Source of the DNA: Seminavis robusta
Taxonomy: Eukaryota > Bacillariophyta > Bacillariophyceae > Naviculales > Naviculaceae
Assembly: GCA_903772945.1 (NCBI GenBank)
Contig: CAICTM010000239.1
Span: 1-64,000 of the forward strand
Reading direction: 5' to 3'
Length of the DNA stretch: 64,000 bases
The notes below the pieces were generated by a model. It was not told the DNA's origin. It worked only from the letters and a program-made list of their open reading frames with translations, and did not search any database. Numbering within the stretch: the first letter of the stretch is position 1; the number at the start of each line of letters is the position of its first letter. Of the stretch, positions 53,498 through 63,704 are shown piece after piece. A program made the position numbers and the translations under genes.

Positions 53498-54681
53498 GGG
53501 GGCGCCGGTGGCATTGTGCTCGTTTGGAGTGCCACCAGCTGTGACCGTGGCATTGTGCTCGTTTGGAGTGCCAGGTAGGCCCGGGGCATTGTGCCCCGTT
53601 GGGGTGCTCGCGGTATTGTGTGCCGGGGCATTGTGCCCCGTTGGGGTGCTCGCGGTATTGTGTGCCGGGGCATTGTGCCCCGTTGGGGTGCTCGCGGTAT
53701 TTGGGGTTGTGGCATTGTGCTCCGGTGGAGTGCCAGTGGTCCCAGGTGGATTGTCCGGAAATGGCTGGTAGCCTGCGGGGGAAGGATGCTGTTGATAAGC
53801 GGCACCATGAGTTCGTGGAGGGGTGGGTCCACTGTGGCACGTGGTTTGAGGTCAAACTTGATAGCGCCGCATTCTTTTTGGTTTGAGGATGCGGTTGTCA
53901 GACCAAGGAGAATGCTGTGGACTTTCTGTTTCGTGGTGTCATCGGGGAAGTTGATGTCGTCGAGGTACGGTTTGAGTTTCTGGGCGGTGACAAAGGGGTT
54001 CCATTTGTCTGTTTCTTCGGTGGGTTTGTCATAGCAGAGGCCGTCATGCACGAGTTGGCAGACATCTTTTCCTATGAGTGGAAGGATAGGGTAGTACTCA
54101 GTGGTGGTTTCATCTGTGGCCTCCAAACCTTTGTTGGAGTCGCGGGTGTCAGTTGCTTCGGGGTCTGGGATGCTGTCCCAGGTGGAAAGTTTGTGGGAGC
54201 GCAGTTTGAAAGTGTCTTCCGGGTCCACGAGAGCTATGAGCCACTTGTCTTCGTCGTCAGGTTTGGGGCCGCGAGTGCCGAGAATGGCAATAAACTTTCC
54301 TGTTCCAAGGATGGATGCCGTAGCCGAGGCGCCTCGGATTTCGGCATGGGTCGGGGCCCGGGCGAGGCAGCTGAGAATTTCGAAGTTGTGTTGTCCTGTG
54401 TTGACCAGCATGAGTGTTGGGCCGAGCTTGTCTTCGTCTCCATTGGCGATGAGCTCCTCATTGAGGTCACACCAGGCTGCTGCCGCTGTGCTGGGATCCT
54501 TGTCGAGGAGTTCAATCCATGTTGTCATAATTTGCCCTTTCACTTCTGCAGATACTTCAGGCATTTTGTCGATGGTGGATTGAAGGGTGATGCGAGGTTC
54601 AGTGGGCGAGGGAGGCCTGGGAGGAACTCGCTGGAGATTCTTATTGGCAAGGTTGGAGAGACCCATTTTTGTTTGAGGCAA
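53287..54681 (-). CDS. First open frame of the YR retrotransposon
   Basis: 464 codons starting near the 5' end of the element. Acidic/helical, with no enzyme motif. Within it, a 42-bp unit near 53590-53715 is repeated three times, giving RAPQRGTMPRHTIP repeats. Overlaps the gag-like frame at its 3' end. Role unknown. Confidence 0.5.
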   Translation of the reverse strand: MPQTKMGLSNLANKNLQRVPPRPPSPTEPRITLQSTIDKMPEVSAEVKGQIMTTWIELLDKDPSTAAAAWCDLNEELIANGDEDKLGPTLMLVNTGQHNFEILSCLARAPTHAEIRGASATASILGTGKFIAILGTRGPKPDDEDKWLIALVDPEDTFKLRSHKLSTWDSIPDPEATDTRDSNKGLEATDETTTEYYPILPLIGKDVCQLVHDGLCYDKPTEETDKWNPFVTAQKLKPYLDDINFPDDTTKQKVHSILLGLTTASSNQKECGAIKFDLKPRATVDPPLHELMVPLINSILPPQATSHFRTIHLGPLALHRSTMPQPQIPRAPQRGTMPRHTIPRAPQRGTMPRHTIPRAPQRGTMPRAYLALQTSTMPRSQLVALQTSTMPPAPPWGSTHSMRTETNTTSSSLNRSRKTSSGIPLSVSVPPLQLAPLSNRQQNSFDCLTTVGLMRLTPTKSARS

Positions 54682-54932
54682 GTGTGAGTCTTTTTGTGGA
54701 TTCGTGTAGGCTTAAGTACCGGGCAAGCTAAAATGATTTTTCTTGTCACGGGGAAAGGTCTGATGGTGTTATGATTGTTAACAATGTGATGTGATACTAT
54801 TGGGGAGGGGTCGGTTGTGTTGGAACTTGGATTGGGTCCGTTTTGGATTTTTAAGGTGCGTTGGCAGATCTGACCGGTGTAATGACTCGTTGTGGACCGT
54901 TTCTTGACCGTTTCTTCTGTTGTTGAGTCTGA

Positions 54933-55145
54933 ATGAAAGCAAGGTAAGCTAGTCCAAGTACACTGTATCAGTTGTCTGTCAATTCTGTTGTATTGACTCT
55001 GTCGTTCCTTTTGTCGGCAACTCTTCTGTGGGCTGCGATAAAAGGGAGGAGAAAAAGGAGACAATGGCCTTTTGCTGTGACCCGGCAAAGCTCGAGTCAC
55101 TAGTCAAACAAGACTGCCAGTTCTCCTTTTTAGCATGGCTGTACA
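54933..55145 (-). repeat. A1 terminal repeat of the YR retrotransposon
   Basis: Outer 5' terminus in element sense; pairs with A2 at 42584-42796. Confidence 0.85.
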
Positions 55146-55507
55146 GTATGATTAGTACTGCCCCCCCAAACTAGACTACTCGGTAATGTTGTAATGTTCC
55201 CATGGTAATGTTCCCAGCTTCAGAAAGAACGGTGGGACTGAAGGTCATTGACCTTCCCACTGACAATCCAAGAACTTCCTTCAAGATGCCAAGGGACCAA
55301 CATACTAGCGCGCATTAAATTTTGTTTGACCATCCAAAAGAAAAGAACTTCACCCTTCTCCAAGAAGTCAAGTTATAGCACCAACAATTGAGTCTTCCGT
55401 ACACAAAAAGCTCATAAACTCGCTTCTTCAAAAATCCGTCTTCAAAACAAATCTCTCATAAACTGCCTCGGAGCTAGCTAGCCAGCCATCAAAACAACCC
55501 ATCCACC
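55146..55507 (+). promoter_or_regulatory. Upstream region of CMD copy 2
   Basis: About 360 bp between the end of the YR retrotransposon and the CMD copy 2 start. It differs from the upstream region of copy 1, so the two copies probably have different promoters. GCTAGCTAGCC lies about 30 bp before the ATG. Confidence 0.4.
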
Positions 55508-56650
55508 ATGCCTTCTTCAGAAGCTACTCGCAAGAGCATCAAAAAGTACTTTGGCCTTGGTGGCTTGTTTGCCATGGGTAACAATGGTCCATTCACTATG
55601 CATGACGTTGATCCAGATCTCTTCCCAACAATCTGGTCCTTCATTGCCGAAGTTTTGGAAACCGAAGTGGGCTTGAACCGTTTGGTAATGGAAGAATTGT
55701 CTATCTTTTACAGCAAAAAGAATGATTGTCCTATTTGTATCTTTGCTCACACCTTGTTGGAAGAGGCTGCCAAGGCTGTGGACGATGAAGATGTCAAAAT
55801 CTCCAGTCAAGCCAGGGCTTATGCAGAAACTGTCTACATGGCCACCACCTTGGGTGAACCCATCCCAGATACAGATCAGCTCGTCAAGATGTACCCAGAT
55901 CTGTCGGAAACCAACCGGGCTGAGATTGCCATTGTTCTGCTAGTGTACCAATACATGAACCGCGTTGTCCGGGCTCTGTTGGGCGAACATGTTTCCACAG
56001 CCATGTTTGGCATTCCTCGTCCTGTTGCCGCAGTTGTGGAGAATGAAAATGGCTATTGGTTCTACAAGAAGGTGCTCAAACCCATCCTTTCCCAGGGTAT
56101 GAAGAAAAAGGGTGAGCCTGGGATTACCCTAAATCTCTTTCCCAAGGAAGCAGCTGACTTTGAGCTCCCATTTCACTTGGCCGATGCGGAGTTGGCTGGA
56201 CATGAACGTGCCCGTTCATTGGCCCGCCTCTACAGCCTGATTGACAAGCTCTACAACAGCAAGATCAGCAAGATTGTTTCCAGCAAAGTCATTGCAATCC
56301 TGGATGACCCAGACAACCAGGCACCCAAAGGAGTAGGAACAACCAAATACTGGGCTATGGTGCACATGCCAGACCAGGTGTTCAAGAAGCAGTTGTCCGA
56401 GAAGATTGATCAGAGAGTGGCACAGGTTCTCCTCTTGATTGATATCATGCCTGATGCCCTGATGGAATCCTCCTGCTGGAAGAAGGCCAGAAAGCAGTTG
56501 GGAGATGAACAGGCACGGCTTATTGTATTCTGGTGGGCACTACGGTGCACACTTGTCATGCAGGCCAAGGGATTGACACCACCTGGTGATGAAGCTGGGA
56601 CAAAGTCTGTGACAGAGTTTTCAGAAGTATCCGACAAATTCTACATGTAG
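55508..56650 (+). CDS. CMD/AhpD-like protein, copy 2
   Basis: 380 residues, the same length as copy 1 and nearly identical to it, starting ATGCCTTCTTCAGAAGC. The CxxCxxxH signature is kept (NDCPICIFAH). Differences are mostly conservative and many are synonymous, for example YWFYKK for HWLYKK and FSEVSDKF for ESEESDKF at the C-terminus. The reading frame is intact. The 3' flank matches copy 1 for about 100 bp (GGTTTGGTGGAAGG onward), while the 5' flank does not. Both copies look functional, which points to recent duplication or gene conversion. The YR retrotransposon ends 360 bp upstream. Confidence 0.75.
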   Translation: MPSSEATRKSIKKYFGLGGLFAMGNNGPFTMHDVDPDLFPTIWSFIAEVLETEVGLNRLVMEELSIFYSKKNDCPICIFAHTLLEEAAKAVDDEDVKISSQARAYAETVYMATTLGEPIPDTDQLVKMYPDLSETNRAEIAIVLLVYQYMNRVVRALLGEHVSTAMFGIPRPVAAVVENENGYWFYKKVLKPILSQGMKKKGEPGITLNLFPKEAADFELPFHLADAELAGHERARSLARLYSLIDKLYNSKISKIVSSKVIAILDDPDNQAPKGVGTTKYWAMVHMPDQVFKKQLSEKIDQRVAQVLLLIDIMPDALMESSCWKKARKQLGDEQARLIVFWWALRCTLVMQAKGLTPPGDEAGTKSVTEFSEVSDKFYM

Positions 56651-57186
56651 GTTTGGTGGAAGGATGAGGAAGGAAGGAGGTTCAGTCTAGCTAGGTTGAG
56701 ATGGATGCCAAGCATGCATAATAGATAATAGCCATTGATTCATTTGAAAGGTACATGGTCGCTGTATTGATCATCCATGCATATGGAAATCACCGGAACT
56801 GGCATAAGCTGCTTTGTAGTGCTTCATGGCTCTGGATGTCAACGGCCAATAATTGCCTGCATTCCTTGAAAGCTTTCGTTCTGGTTCGAGTCAAGCCAGT
56901 CAGATGTAAACCCACAACCCCTGCGAAGAAAGGTTCTCGGTGTTGGGTAGCGACTCGGTTACTTGACTCCCAGCTAGCTAGCCAGCCCGGGACCGCACTG
57001 AAAGGCGAGGAAGTGGATGCTTTACTTTGGGTTCTTTTAATGTATTCTATCTTCGTCTAATGGCCCTGCATGGTAGAGAGCAAGTCTCCACGAATCCCCC
57101 ACTTCTTTGTTTCACATGTACATATCTATGATCTTTCTGCAGCCACCAGCTAGGGCTTTTCTTGCATGCCGGTCATTGCTGGCTAT
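56651..57186. other. Convergent 3' spacer
   Basis: Contains the duplicated CMD 3' flank, then unique sequence with GCTAGCTAGCCAG near 56978. A 101-codon plus frame at 56755 lacks support. Confidence 0.45.
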
Positions 57187-60100
57187 TTATTTGTTGTCAC
57201 CCCCCTGTTTTTCTTCGTTTCTGGTTGCCGTCGCCTTCTTGAAAACTTGCGCCTCCTCTTGATCAAGGATGTAGTCGCCATTATCGGCCATCAAATACTC
57301 GGCACGAACGCAGTAATCCACGCTGAACGACGGCGGACCTTGACATCCCGGCACTGGTTCATTCGCAATACGCTGCATGCAAATGAGCTCTTCGCCCAAA
57401 CAATCACCGCTCTTGTCGCAGTCTCCGTAGCATTCCGGTAGCGGATAGGTACCATTGTCAAACAACCCGTCGTTGCCAACCATTTGGAGATAGGGCAACG
57501 AGGCGGATGGCATGTTTGTTGGTGTTGCAGCTGAAGCATTTACCAAAAGAGATGAATTGGTCCCAGTGGCATTGACGCCAGTTGTGTTGTTGCTGGTTTC
57601 CGCTGAAAAGTAACCTAACACCCATGTCGTATTGTTGACATCCACGATGGTATTATTTGAAGTCGTCGGTGTTGAGGTTTCGGTTGATTCTAGTGCTGAT
57701 GTATTCGTGTCTGTAGTGCCGTTGATGTCTGTAGCGCTGTTTGTGAGGTTTGTCGTTCCTAGGTATGTTTCGTTGGTTGAGGTAGCCGTTGTGTTGGCCG
57801 TTGGACTGGGGGCCGGAGTCGTTGCAAGTGATTCGGTTGGAGAGGCAGTGCTAGACATGGATGGCGCCATCGTGGTTTCGTTCCTTGTGGACGCAAAAGT
57901 TGGAACAAGAGTTCCTTCTTCGATTGAGGGACCACTGGTGCTTGGAGCACTGGTAGTGGCGACCGGACTTGATGGAAGATTCGTTTCGGCAGCGATGGCT
58001 TCCAACACAACGCTGTCGCTAGTCCACGAGGTTGTGGGGGCCTCTGTCGAATTGGTGATAACGTCAAACAGGGTGTCATTTGAGACTTGTGTTGTCGATG
58101 ACAATGATGGTTCAGGCGTTGAGGCAATGGCTGCATCCCAAGCAGCATCTTCAGTCTCGGCTTCTCCTTCGGCGAGGGCATCGTGGTCATCGTAACCAGG
58201 GATTTCCCACACGTAATGTGCCTCAACGTATTGCGCTCGGATACAAAAGTCTGCGCTAGTGGGTGCACGACCTTCACATCCTGGTACGGGCATCTCATTA
58301 CTATTTCGTTGGTAACATAATAAACCTGGAGCGCAATCGTCGTGGGAGTTGCAGTCACCGTGGCATTCTGACAGGGGCAAGACCGGGTCGAAGACGAGGG
58401 AGAGATTGGGGAGTGGTTCTTCTCCAGTTGGATAAAGTGTCCCTGCGGCTCCCAAGATCACTGTCACATCCGTTGGCGTTATTGAAGGTGGATCACTTGA
58501 AACTGTTGGGGTTGCTGAAGGCATCTCGGTTGGGCTAAGGCTTGGTGCCGTTGTGGTTGGCGCAGCTGTTGGCGCATCGGTTGGAGTCAAGCTGGGAACG
58601 GAGGATGGTTCAGCAGAGGGAGAGTCAACGGGCTTCGTAGTCGGAGGCACGTCCTTCTCCTCCTGTTCTTTGTGGAATGCCCAAGACTCGTCCTCGAGAA
58701 TGATTTCGTGCTGTTCCTCAGTGTCTGGGGAGTCCGCAGACCCAAATTCATGCCCAGTTGAGTTGAAGGCGTCAACCATGTACCTCTCCTTAACACAATA
58801 GTCTGCCCCAAAGGCTCCCGGTGTTTTCGTGTCGCAACCAGGAACTGGTTCCAATGCACGGCGATGAAAGCAGCGGAGCCCAGCCGCGCAATCCTCGTCG
58901 AAATCACAATCACCCTACCAGAATGATGCAATATACAAGTCTTTTTGAGATCATTTTGACAAGACTTTCACAAGGTTCAGATGCAACTTATGCCTTACCT
59001 TGCAAATGGTGAGCGGATACGTGTCAAATATCTGTCCATTGCCAACAATTTGCAGCTGCGGAAGTAGATACATTGCTGTCAAGTTGGTGGTGGTGTCAGA
59101 GGCTTCTGGCACGTCAAGATGACTAGGGGTTTCCGACATGGATGCTGAGTCCTCCAGTGATTGTGTCAAGGTTGGTGCATCCGTGAGGGGGTATCCGACG
59201 TCAATAGCATTCAATAACTGTCCCTCGAAAACATCGACCACTGTGCGAATGCAATAGTTTGCCCGGTCATGACTGACGCCTTGGCATCCAGGGATAATCT
59301 CGCGGTTTTGCCTTACGAAGCACTTCAATCCATCCATACAGTCCGAGTCTTCCGAGCAAGAACCTTGGCATTCAGCCAGTGGAAAGAAATCAAAGATTCC
59401 ATCCGCACCTAACAATTGTAAAAAGGGCAAGCTGAACACATCTCGCTCTTCCGATTCCTGCGGAGAATCGTCCGCTACGGCTGAGTTACTAAAGACATCC
59501 TTTTCGTGGGGATGCATCTCAGGCTGCTTGTCCATAATCCGAGCTTCACGGACAATGCTCAGCTCACTGGTAGCAGGTATTGCGATGACTTGAAGACTGG
59601 TTGGTTGATCCGTCGGTGGTAGAGCCTCTGTCCCAGAAGACTGCAAACTCGTTGGCAATGTGGACTGGGCTTGAGTCTCGATTGCACTGGGTTGACCCGA
59701 GTTGAGGTTGGGTGTCTCCAGAGACGTTCTTTCAGTTGGAGAGAACGTCTCGCCTCCTACAACCGATGAGACTCGAGTGGGGACCATACTTGTGACGGTG
59801 GGCGCAACCGAAGGAGCTTCGGTGTTCGGCTCTTCGAGAGCAGTGGGCGGCGATGTGATCACCATGGTAGGAGACGACGTTTCTGGAAGAGTAGTCGAGG
59901 GTTCCGCAGATGACGTCGGCGACGATGTGACGTCGCTTGGTGCAATTGTTGTGCCAAATGCTGATCCCACTTCCGTTGGTTCTTCAGTCGAGACCACGGC
60001 GGTTGGCGATGTCGTGAAAACACTATCGGGCACAATGGCAATGCTTGGAAATGCCGTCGTGATCCCCGACTGCGCGGAGGTTGGACTTTCCGTAGTGGGC

Positions 60101-61948
60101 ACTATGGTTGGTTGCGACTTTGTTGTGGTTGCAACCACAGAGCCTGACAATGTGCCTCGAAGCGTGGGCGCCATGGAAACGGAAGGCACCATGGAAGTGT
60201 CAATCTCAGTTTCGCTTTGGGTCGGTTGCCCTGTAGAGAAAGCACCAGTTGGAGACAAGGTAACGTCGTCCACTGGAAGTACTACTGTGATGGATGGTGT
60301 CGCCACTGTGGTTGGAGTTGGCGTGGTGGGTGGACTAGACATTTTGACAAAGCAATAGTCTGCCGCAAAGACTCCTGCACCTTGGCATCCAGGGACGGGC
60401 TGTGTTTTGGTTCTCTGAAAGCAGACCAATTCTCCTTCGCACTGAACCAGTCGGAAAATGTGAAAGATAAAGAGGTGAGAGGTTGACTCTTGGTTTCGAC
60501 ATTACGGGCATCCTGCCAAACGAATCATCCAAGCTGCACTTACATCGTCATCCGTGTCGCAGTCTCCCTGGTAGGTACATCACGCGGCCGAGCATGTGAG
60601 GAACACATACATTCCAAGCACACGTACTTTGACAAAAGCAGCACAAAAAGAGAGAGATGATAGCCTTACCTCACACAAGCCAAGGGGATAGTGCGCAAAG
60701 TCGCCGTTATTCCCGACATTGGTCAAAGCAGGCAATGGGGCACTACCGGGCGCCACGGGGCCAAGGGCACCAGTAGGGGTGCTGGTGACTTGAGTTGGCA
60801 CAAGCGAATCAGTAGTTTCCGTGGCAGCCATGGAAGGCGCCACGGTAGTGGTAGCAGCTCCACTCGTAGGCACATCCAGGACCGCCGAGCCACCCAATGG
60901 AAACGTCGTTGGAGACGACGCCGCAGCGTTGGATGTATCAAAAGCGGTGGGTGTGGGAGTCACGACAGGAGTGGTTGGTGCATCCGTGAGAGCAGATGCC
61001 TTGGGAGACAAGACGGGTGCCGTTGGTGCGTCCGTAGGAGACCAGGTTGGATCCAGAGTTGCTGGTAAAGGCGTACTGGGACTCGTGGTCGGGTTCCATG
61101 TGGGGCTCGACGTGGGGGCTGCCGTAATCGGAGGGTAGACACAAAAATCGGTGCGACTTGCCAACCCTTCCGGGCCCAGACAACCCGGGACGGGGTCGTC
61201 GATTTCTCGGAGCAGACACACAAGTTCTCCCTCGCACTGCGTGATAGGAAAACGAATCAATGGCAAGTCAATCCGTCAGACACTTAGTCAGGCAAAAGAA
61301 GGCTGTGCGGGTTGTGTTCAACAACTTACATCTGAATCATCATCACAGTCTCCTTCACACAACTCCAGTGGATATGCCGATGCCGGCACACCGTTCTGGG
61401 CCACTAGTTCCAAATGTGCCATGGGCCTTCCATCATTGTTGTCGGGGGGATTGGTAGCAGCCTGGATGATACTGCCTAATATGCAATAGTCTGTCAGGAT
61501 ATCGTTGTCCGTTTTCCCCGTGCAACCCGGCACGTTCTCCCCACCACTTCGTTGGAAACACACCAGGCCAACATCACACTAATGTCACAGAAAGGGGATG
61601 GAAAAAGCACTGACGAGGTGAGAACAACTAACTTGTGTACATTACATTTTCCTGGCATTCTATACACATATAGCCACTTACTTCGTCATCCGAGTCGCAA
61701 TCGCCTTGACAAAGCTGCAGCGGAAAATAAGAATCATCTGGCTCTCCACCAAACCCCTCAAGATCGGGCAAGCGCCGTTCCACCACAATTTTCAATTCTC
61801 GTTGGGAATCGTCAGCTGCTGATGACCCTCTGAGACTCGATTGCGGCGAAAACAAGGCCATGTGGTCGTTGTGCCTGCCCACCACCCACAGGACGGCAGC
61901 GGTAAGGCTTGCCGCCGTTATCAGAATCTTAATCACAGTAATACTCAT
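57187..61948 (-). CDS. ACR gene D: large frustulin-like protein with seven ACR modules
   Basis: Six exons, 1425 residues: 61948-61682, 61578-61330, 61236-60670, 60567-60544, 60441-58999, 58914-57187; all GT-AG and all phase 0. The N-terminus is a signal peptide or anchor (about 5-23), then a VERRL motif. Seven modules follow with the pattern C-x-G-D-C, then C-x-x-G-L-x-C-F-Q-R, VPGC and D-[YF]-C. They lie near residues 80, 165, 360, 690, 850, 1015 and 1350. Exon 4 is a 24-nt micro-exon encoding GDCDTDDD. Linkers of 40-310 residues are dense in Pro/Thr/Ser/Ala (TDAPTAAPTTTAP, SPTERTSLETP), hence probably O-glycosylated. Exon 6 holds three modules without introns. The C-terminus is Lys/Glu-rich and has no anchor. 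The resemblance to frustulin ACR domains suggests a cell-wall or extracellular-matrix protein. Separate-gene models were rejected because splice sites join every piece in frame. Confidence 0.75.
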
Positions 61949-63160
61949 TGTGCGCCCAGGCTATTCAAGGGATCAATTTGTCACAAAAACAGAAAGGGTT
62001 TCTCACTTTTCTCACTCTTCTCTCTAGCTAGCTAGCACAAGAAACCAAAAAAGTGCCCAACAAGGAGACGACAAAGCAACCACTCCGAAGATTGGTGGCT
62101 ATTCCTTCCTTCGATCCGCCTCATCTATCTTTTCGGTCCGTCAGAAGCAAACAAGTTTTCAGGCGAAGGATCCTTCCGATCTCTGCGCGTGATGCAACAC
62201 CTTTTCTTAGAGTGGCGCCGGAGCGCCAATATCCATCTTTGCTACTTAGACCACGTTAGCATAGAAATGACCAGAGTGGGTTCGCATGCCAAGCTTTCGA
62301 GCCGTTGGCTCGGACAGTGTGACACATCTGCTTCTAATTACTCATCTAATTACAACATGATTCGTGCGAGAGATCCTTCCATAGCAGATGGGACCGTAAT
62401 GTACCGAAGCACCTTCGCTCACTTGGCTTGTCGATGTGGTCTTTGATGACGACTTGGCACCCCTTTGGCTATTAGCTTCAACCCGGAACAAAGAATATAG
62501 CACCGTTCCAATGATGAGACTAAGTTTTTCAATCGTCTTCTTGGCTTGCTATTAAATTAAAATAAATGTAGGTACATGCCCAGCAGAGATAGTACATTGT
62601 AGGTTGAAAGCTACGAGAAGCTGAGAATCCATAGTATGGGATCATCATCAGTAGAAGTCTCATAGCTCACCCATGACAGACTCAGTCCATTCTTCAGAGG
62701 TTTGCTGGTTGCTAATTCATTTATTTATTTTGGCTCATGCTTCCTTGCGGTCAGACCGGTGACACAAAGCCTAAGCACTGATGATTCTTCTCATGGGGAT
62801 GAAAAGTCAAGAAACCAAACAAACAAAAAGTAACCACAGAGCCTGCTTGCAAACGTGGGATTTGGTTTTGTGAATAAAAACTTCCCCAGTTCAGGCACTT
62901 TTTGCTATGGTCCTCTGTGATGGTGTCGCCGTACTAGTACCGAAACTGTACTACGAGTAGTGGTACTGTATTTCATACTGTAGCTAGTACATGCAAACTT
63001 CACTGCCCCCCCAGTACATGCAAACTTCACTGCCCCCCCCCCCGAAAGGCAGCATGGCTAGGAGGAATTGTAAGCCAGCAAACACGGCAGACATAGCTTT
63101 ACTGTACCAATAGAGGGGTTGTACCGTACGAGTACATGTTTTTATTGTACGGTAGTGCCT
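61949..63160. other. Upstream region of ACR gene D and unrecognised sequence
   Basis: Includes the gene D promoter side, with TCTCTAGCTAGCTAGCAC at about 62013-62030. The remainder is AT-rich with no supported coding frame. Confidence 0.45.
62987..63043. repeat. Two-copy 27-bp tandem repeat ending in a C-run
   Basis: GTACATGCAAACTTCACTG followed by a run of C, twice, the second run being longer. Confidence 0.8.
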
Positions 63161-63164
63161 CATA

Positions 63165-63490
63165 CTATAATACAAAACGTCTTTTGATGGATTCAGAGGA
63201 GAATGCCCTTGAGCCAAGGCCCAGGTGTTTCCCACAGTCCGGTCTGCTCACCGGCCACACTAACCTCCTGAGAGGGTTTGACGCCATTGAGTATTCTAAT
63301 GAGCAGTTTACTGAGATCTGAGCTATGGTTGCCATACCACAGGTCATGGTTTGTGTTGAAGTGAATGTGAGGCGTGGAGGAGGTTGGGGAGGCGAGGAGG
63401 CAAGGGAAATGATGATCGGAGGTGTGGAAGGGGGGGGGTTCCATATTCACTATTCACTACTCACTACCCTATTTCCAGGGTTGTGGCTTA
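63165..63490 (-). repeat. Interspersed repeat family 1, copy 2
   Basis: Reverse-complement counterpart of 30415-30725 with the same order of blocks. Diverged by many substitutions and small gaps, so both copies are old or derive from different subfamilies. Confidence 0.6.
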
Positions 63491-63704
63491 AAAATTTCTC
63501 TCTTGGATGTTTACTTTATAATCGAACATAAACTAAAATTTTGGCTGAACATTCATTTTCTTGTACTGCACATTGCTTTTATTGACACATCCGCTTGATT
63601 CGTTCCGTCCACAGTATACCATACTAGTAATATACTCTCCTAATTGCTAGGAGCCATAGGCAGCTACAATAATCCACTCCACCACTGAAAAAACCAAAAC
63701 GTTT

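Larger units (their letters stand above)
42422..55145 (-). mobile_element. Tyrosine-recombinase (DIRS/Ngaro/PAT-type) retrotransposon with split direct repeats
   Basis: On the minus strand the order is A1 (55145-54933), a gag-like region, reverse transcriptase/RNase H, tyrosine recombinase, then B1 (42949-42801), A2 (42796-42584) and B2 (42569-42422). This A1-internal-B1-A2-B2 layout is the split-direct-repeat signature of PAT/Ngaro-type elements, which integrate as circles by a recombinase rather than a DDE integrase. A1 and A2 differ at about one position in 213, so the copy is young. It is broken by a Ty3/gypsy element of about 5.2 kb inserted in the gag-like region. Without that insert it is about 7.5 kb. 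Family placement within the group is tentative. Confidence 0.8.

Noticed and set aside
59702-60358. Plus-strand Val/Gly-rich frame of 218 codons
   Set aside because: Mirror of the Pro/Thr linker of ACR gene D.
57187-61948. Three separate genes at 57187-58854, 58951-60429 and 60580-61948
   Set aside because: GT-AG introns join every piece in phase 0, and each junction restores a complete ACR module. A single six-exon gene explains all the pieces.
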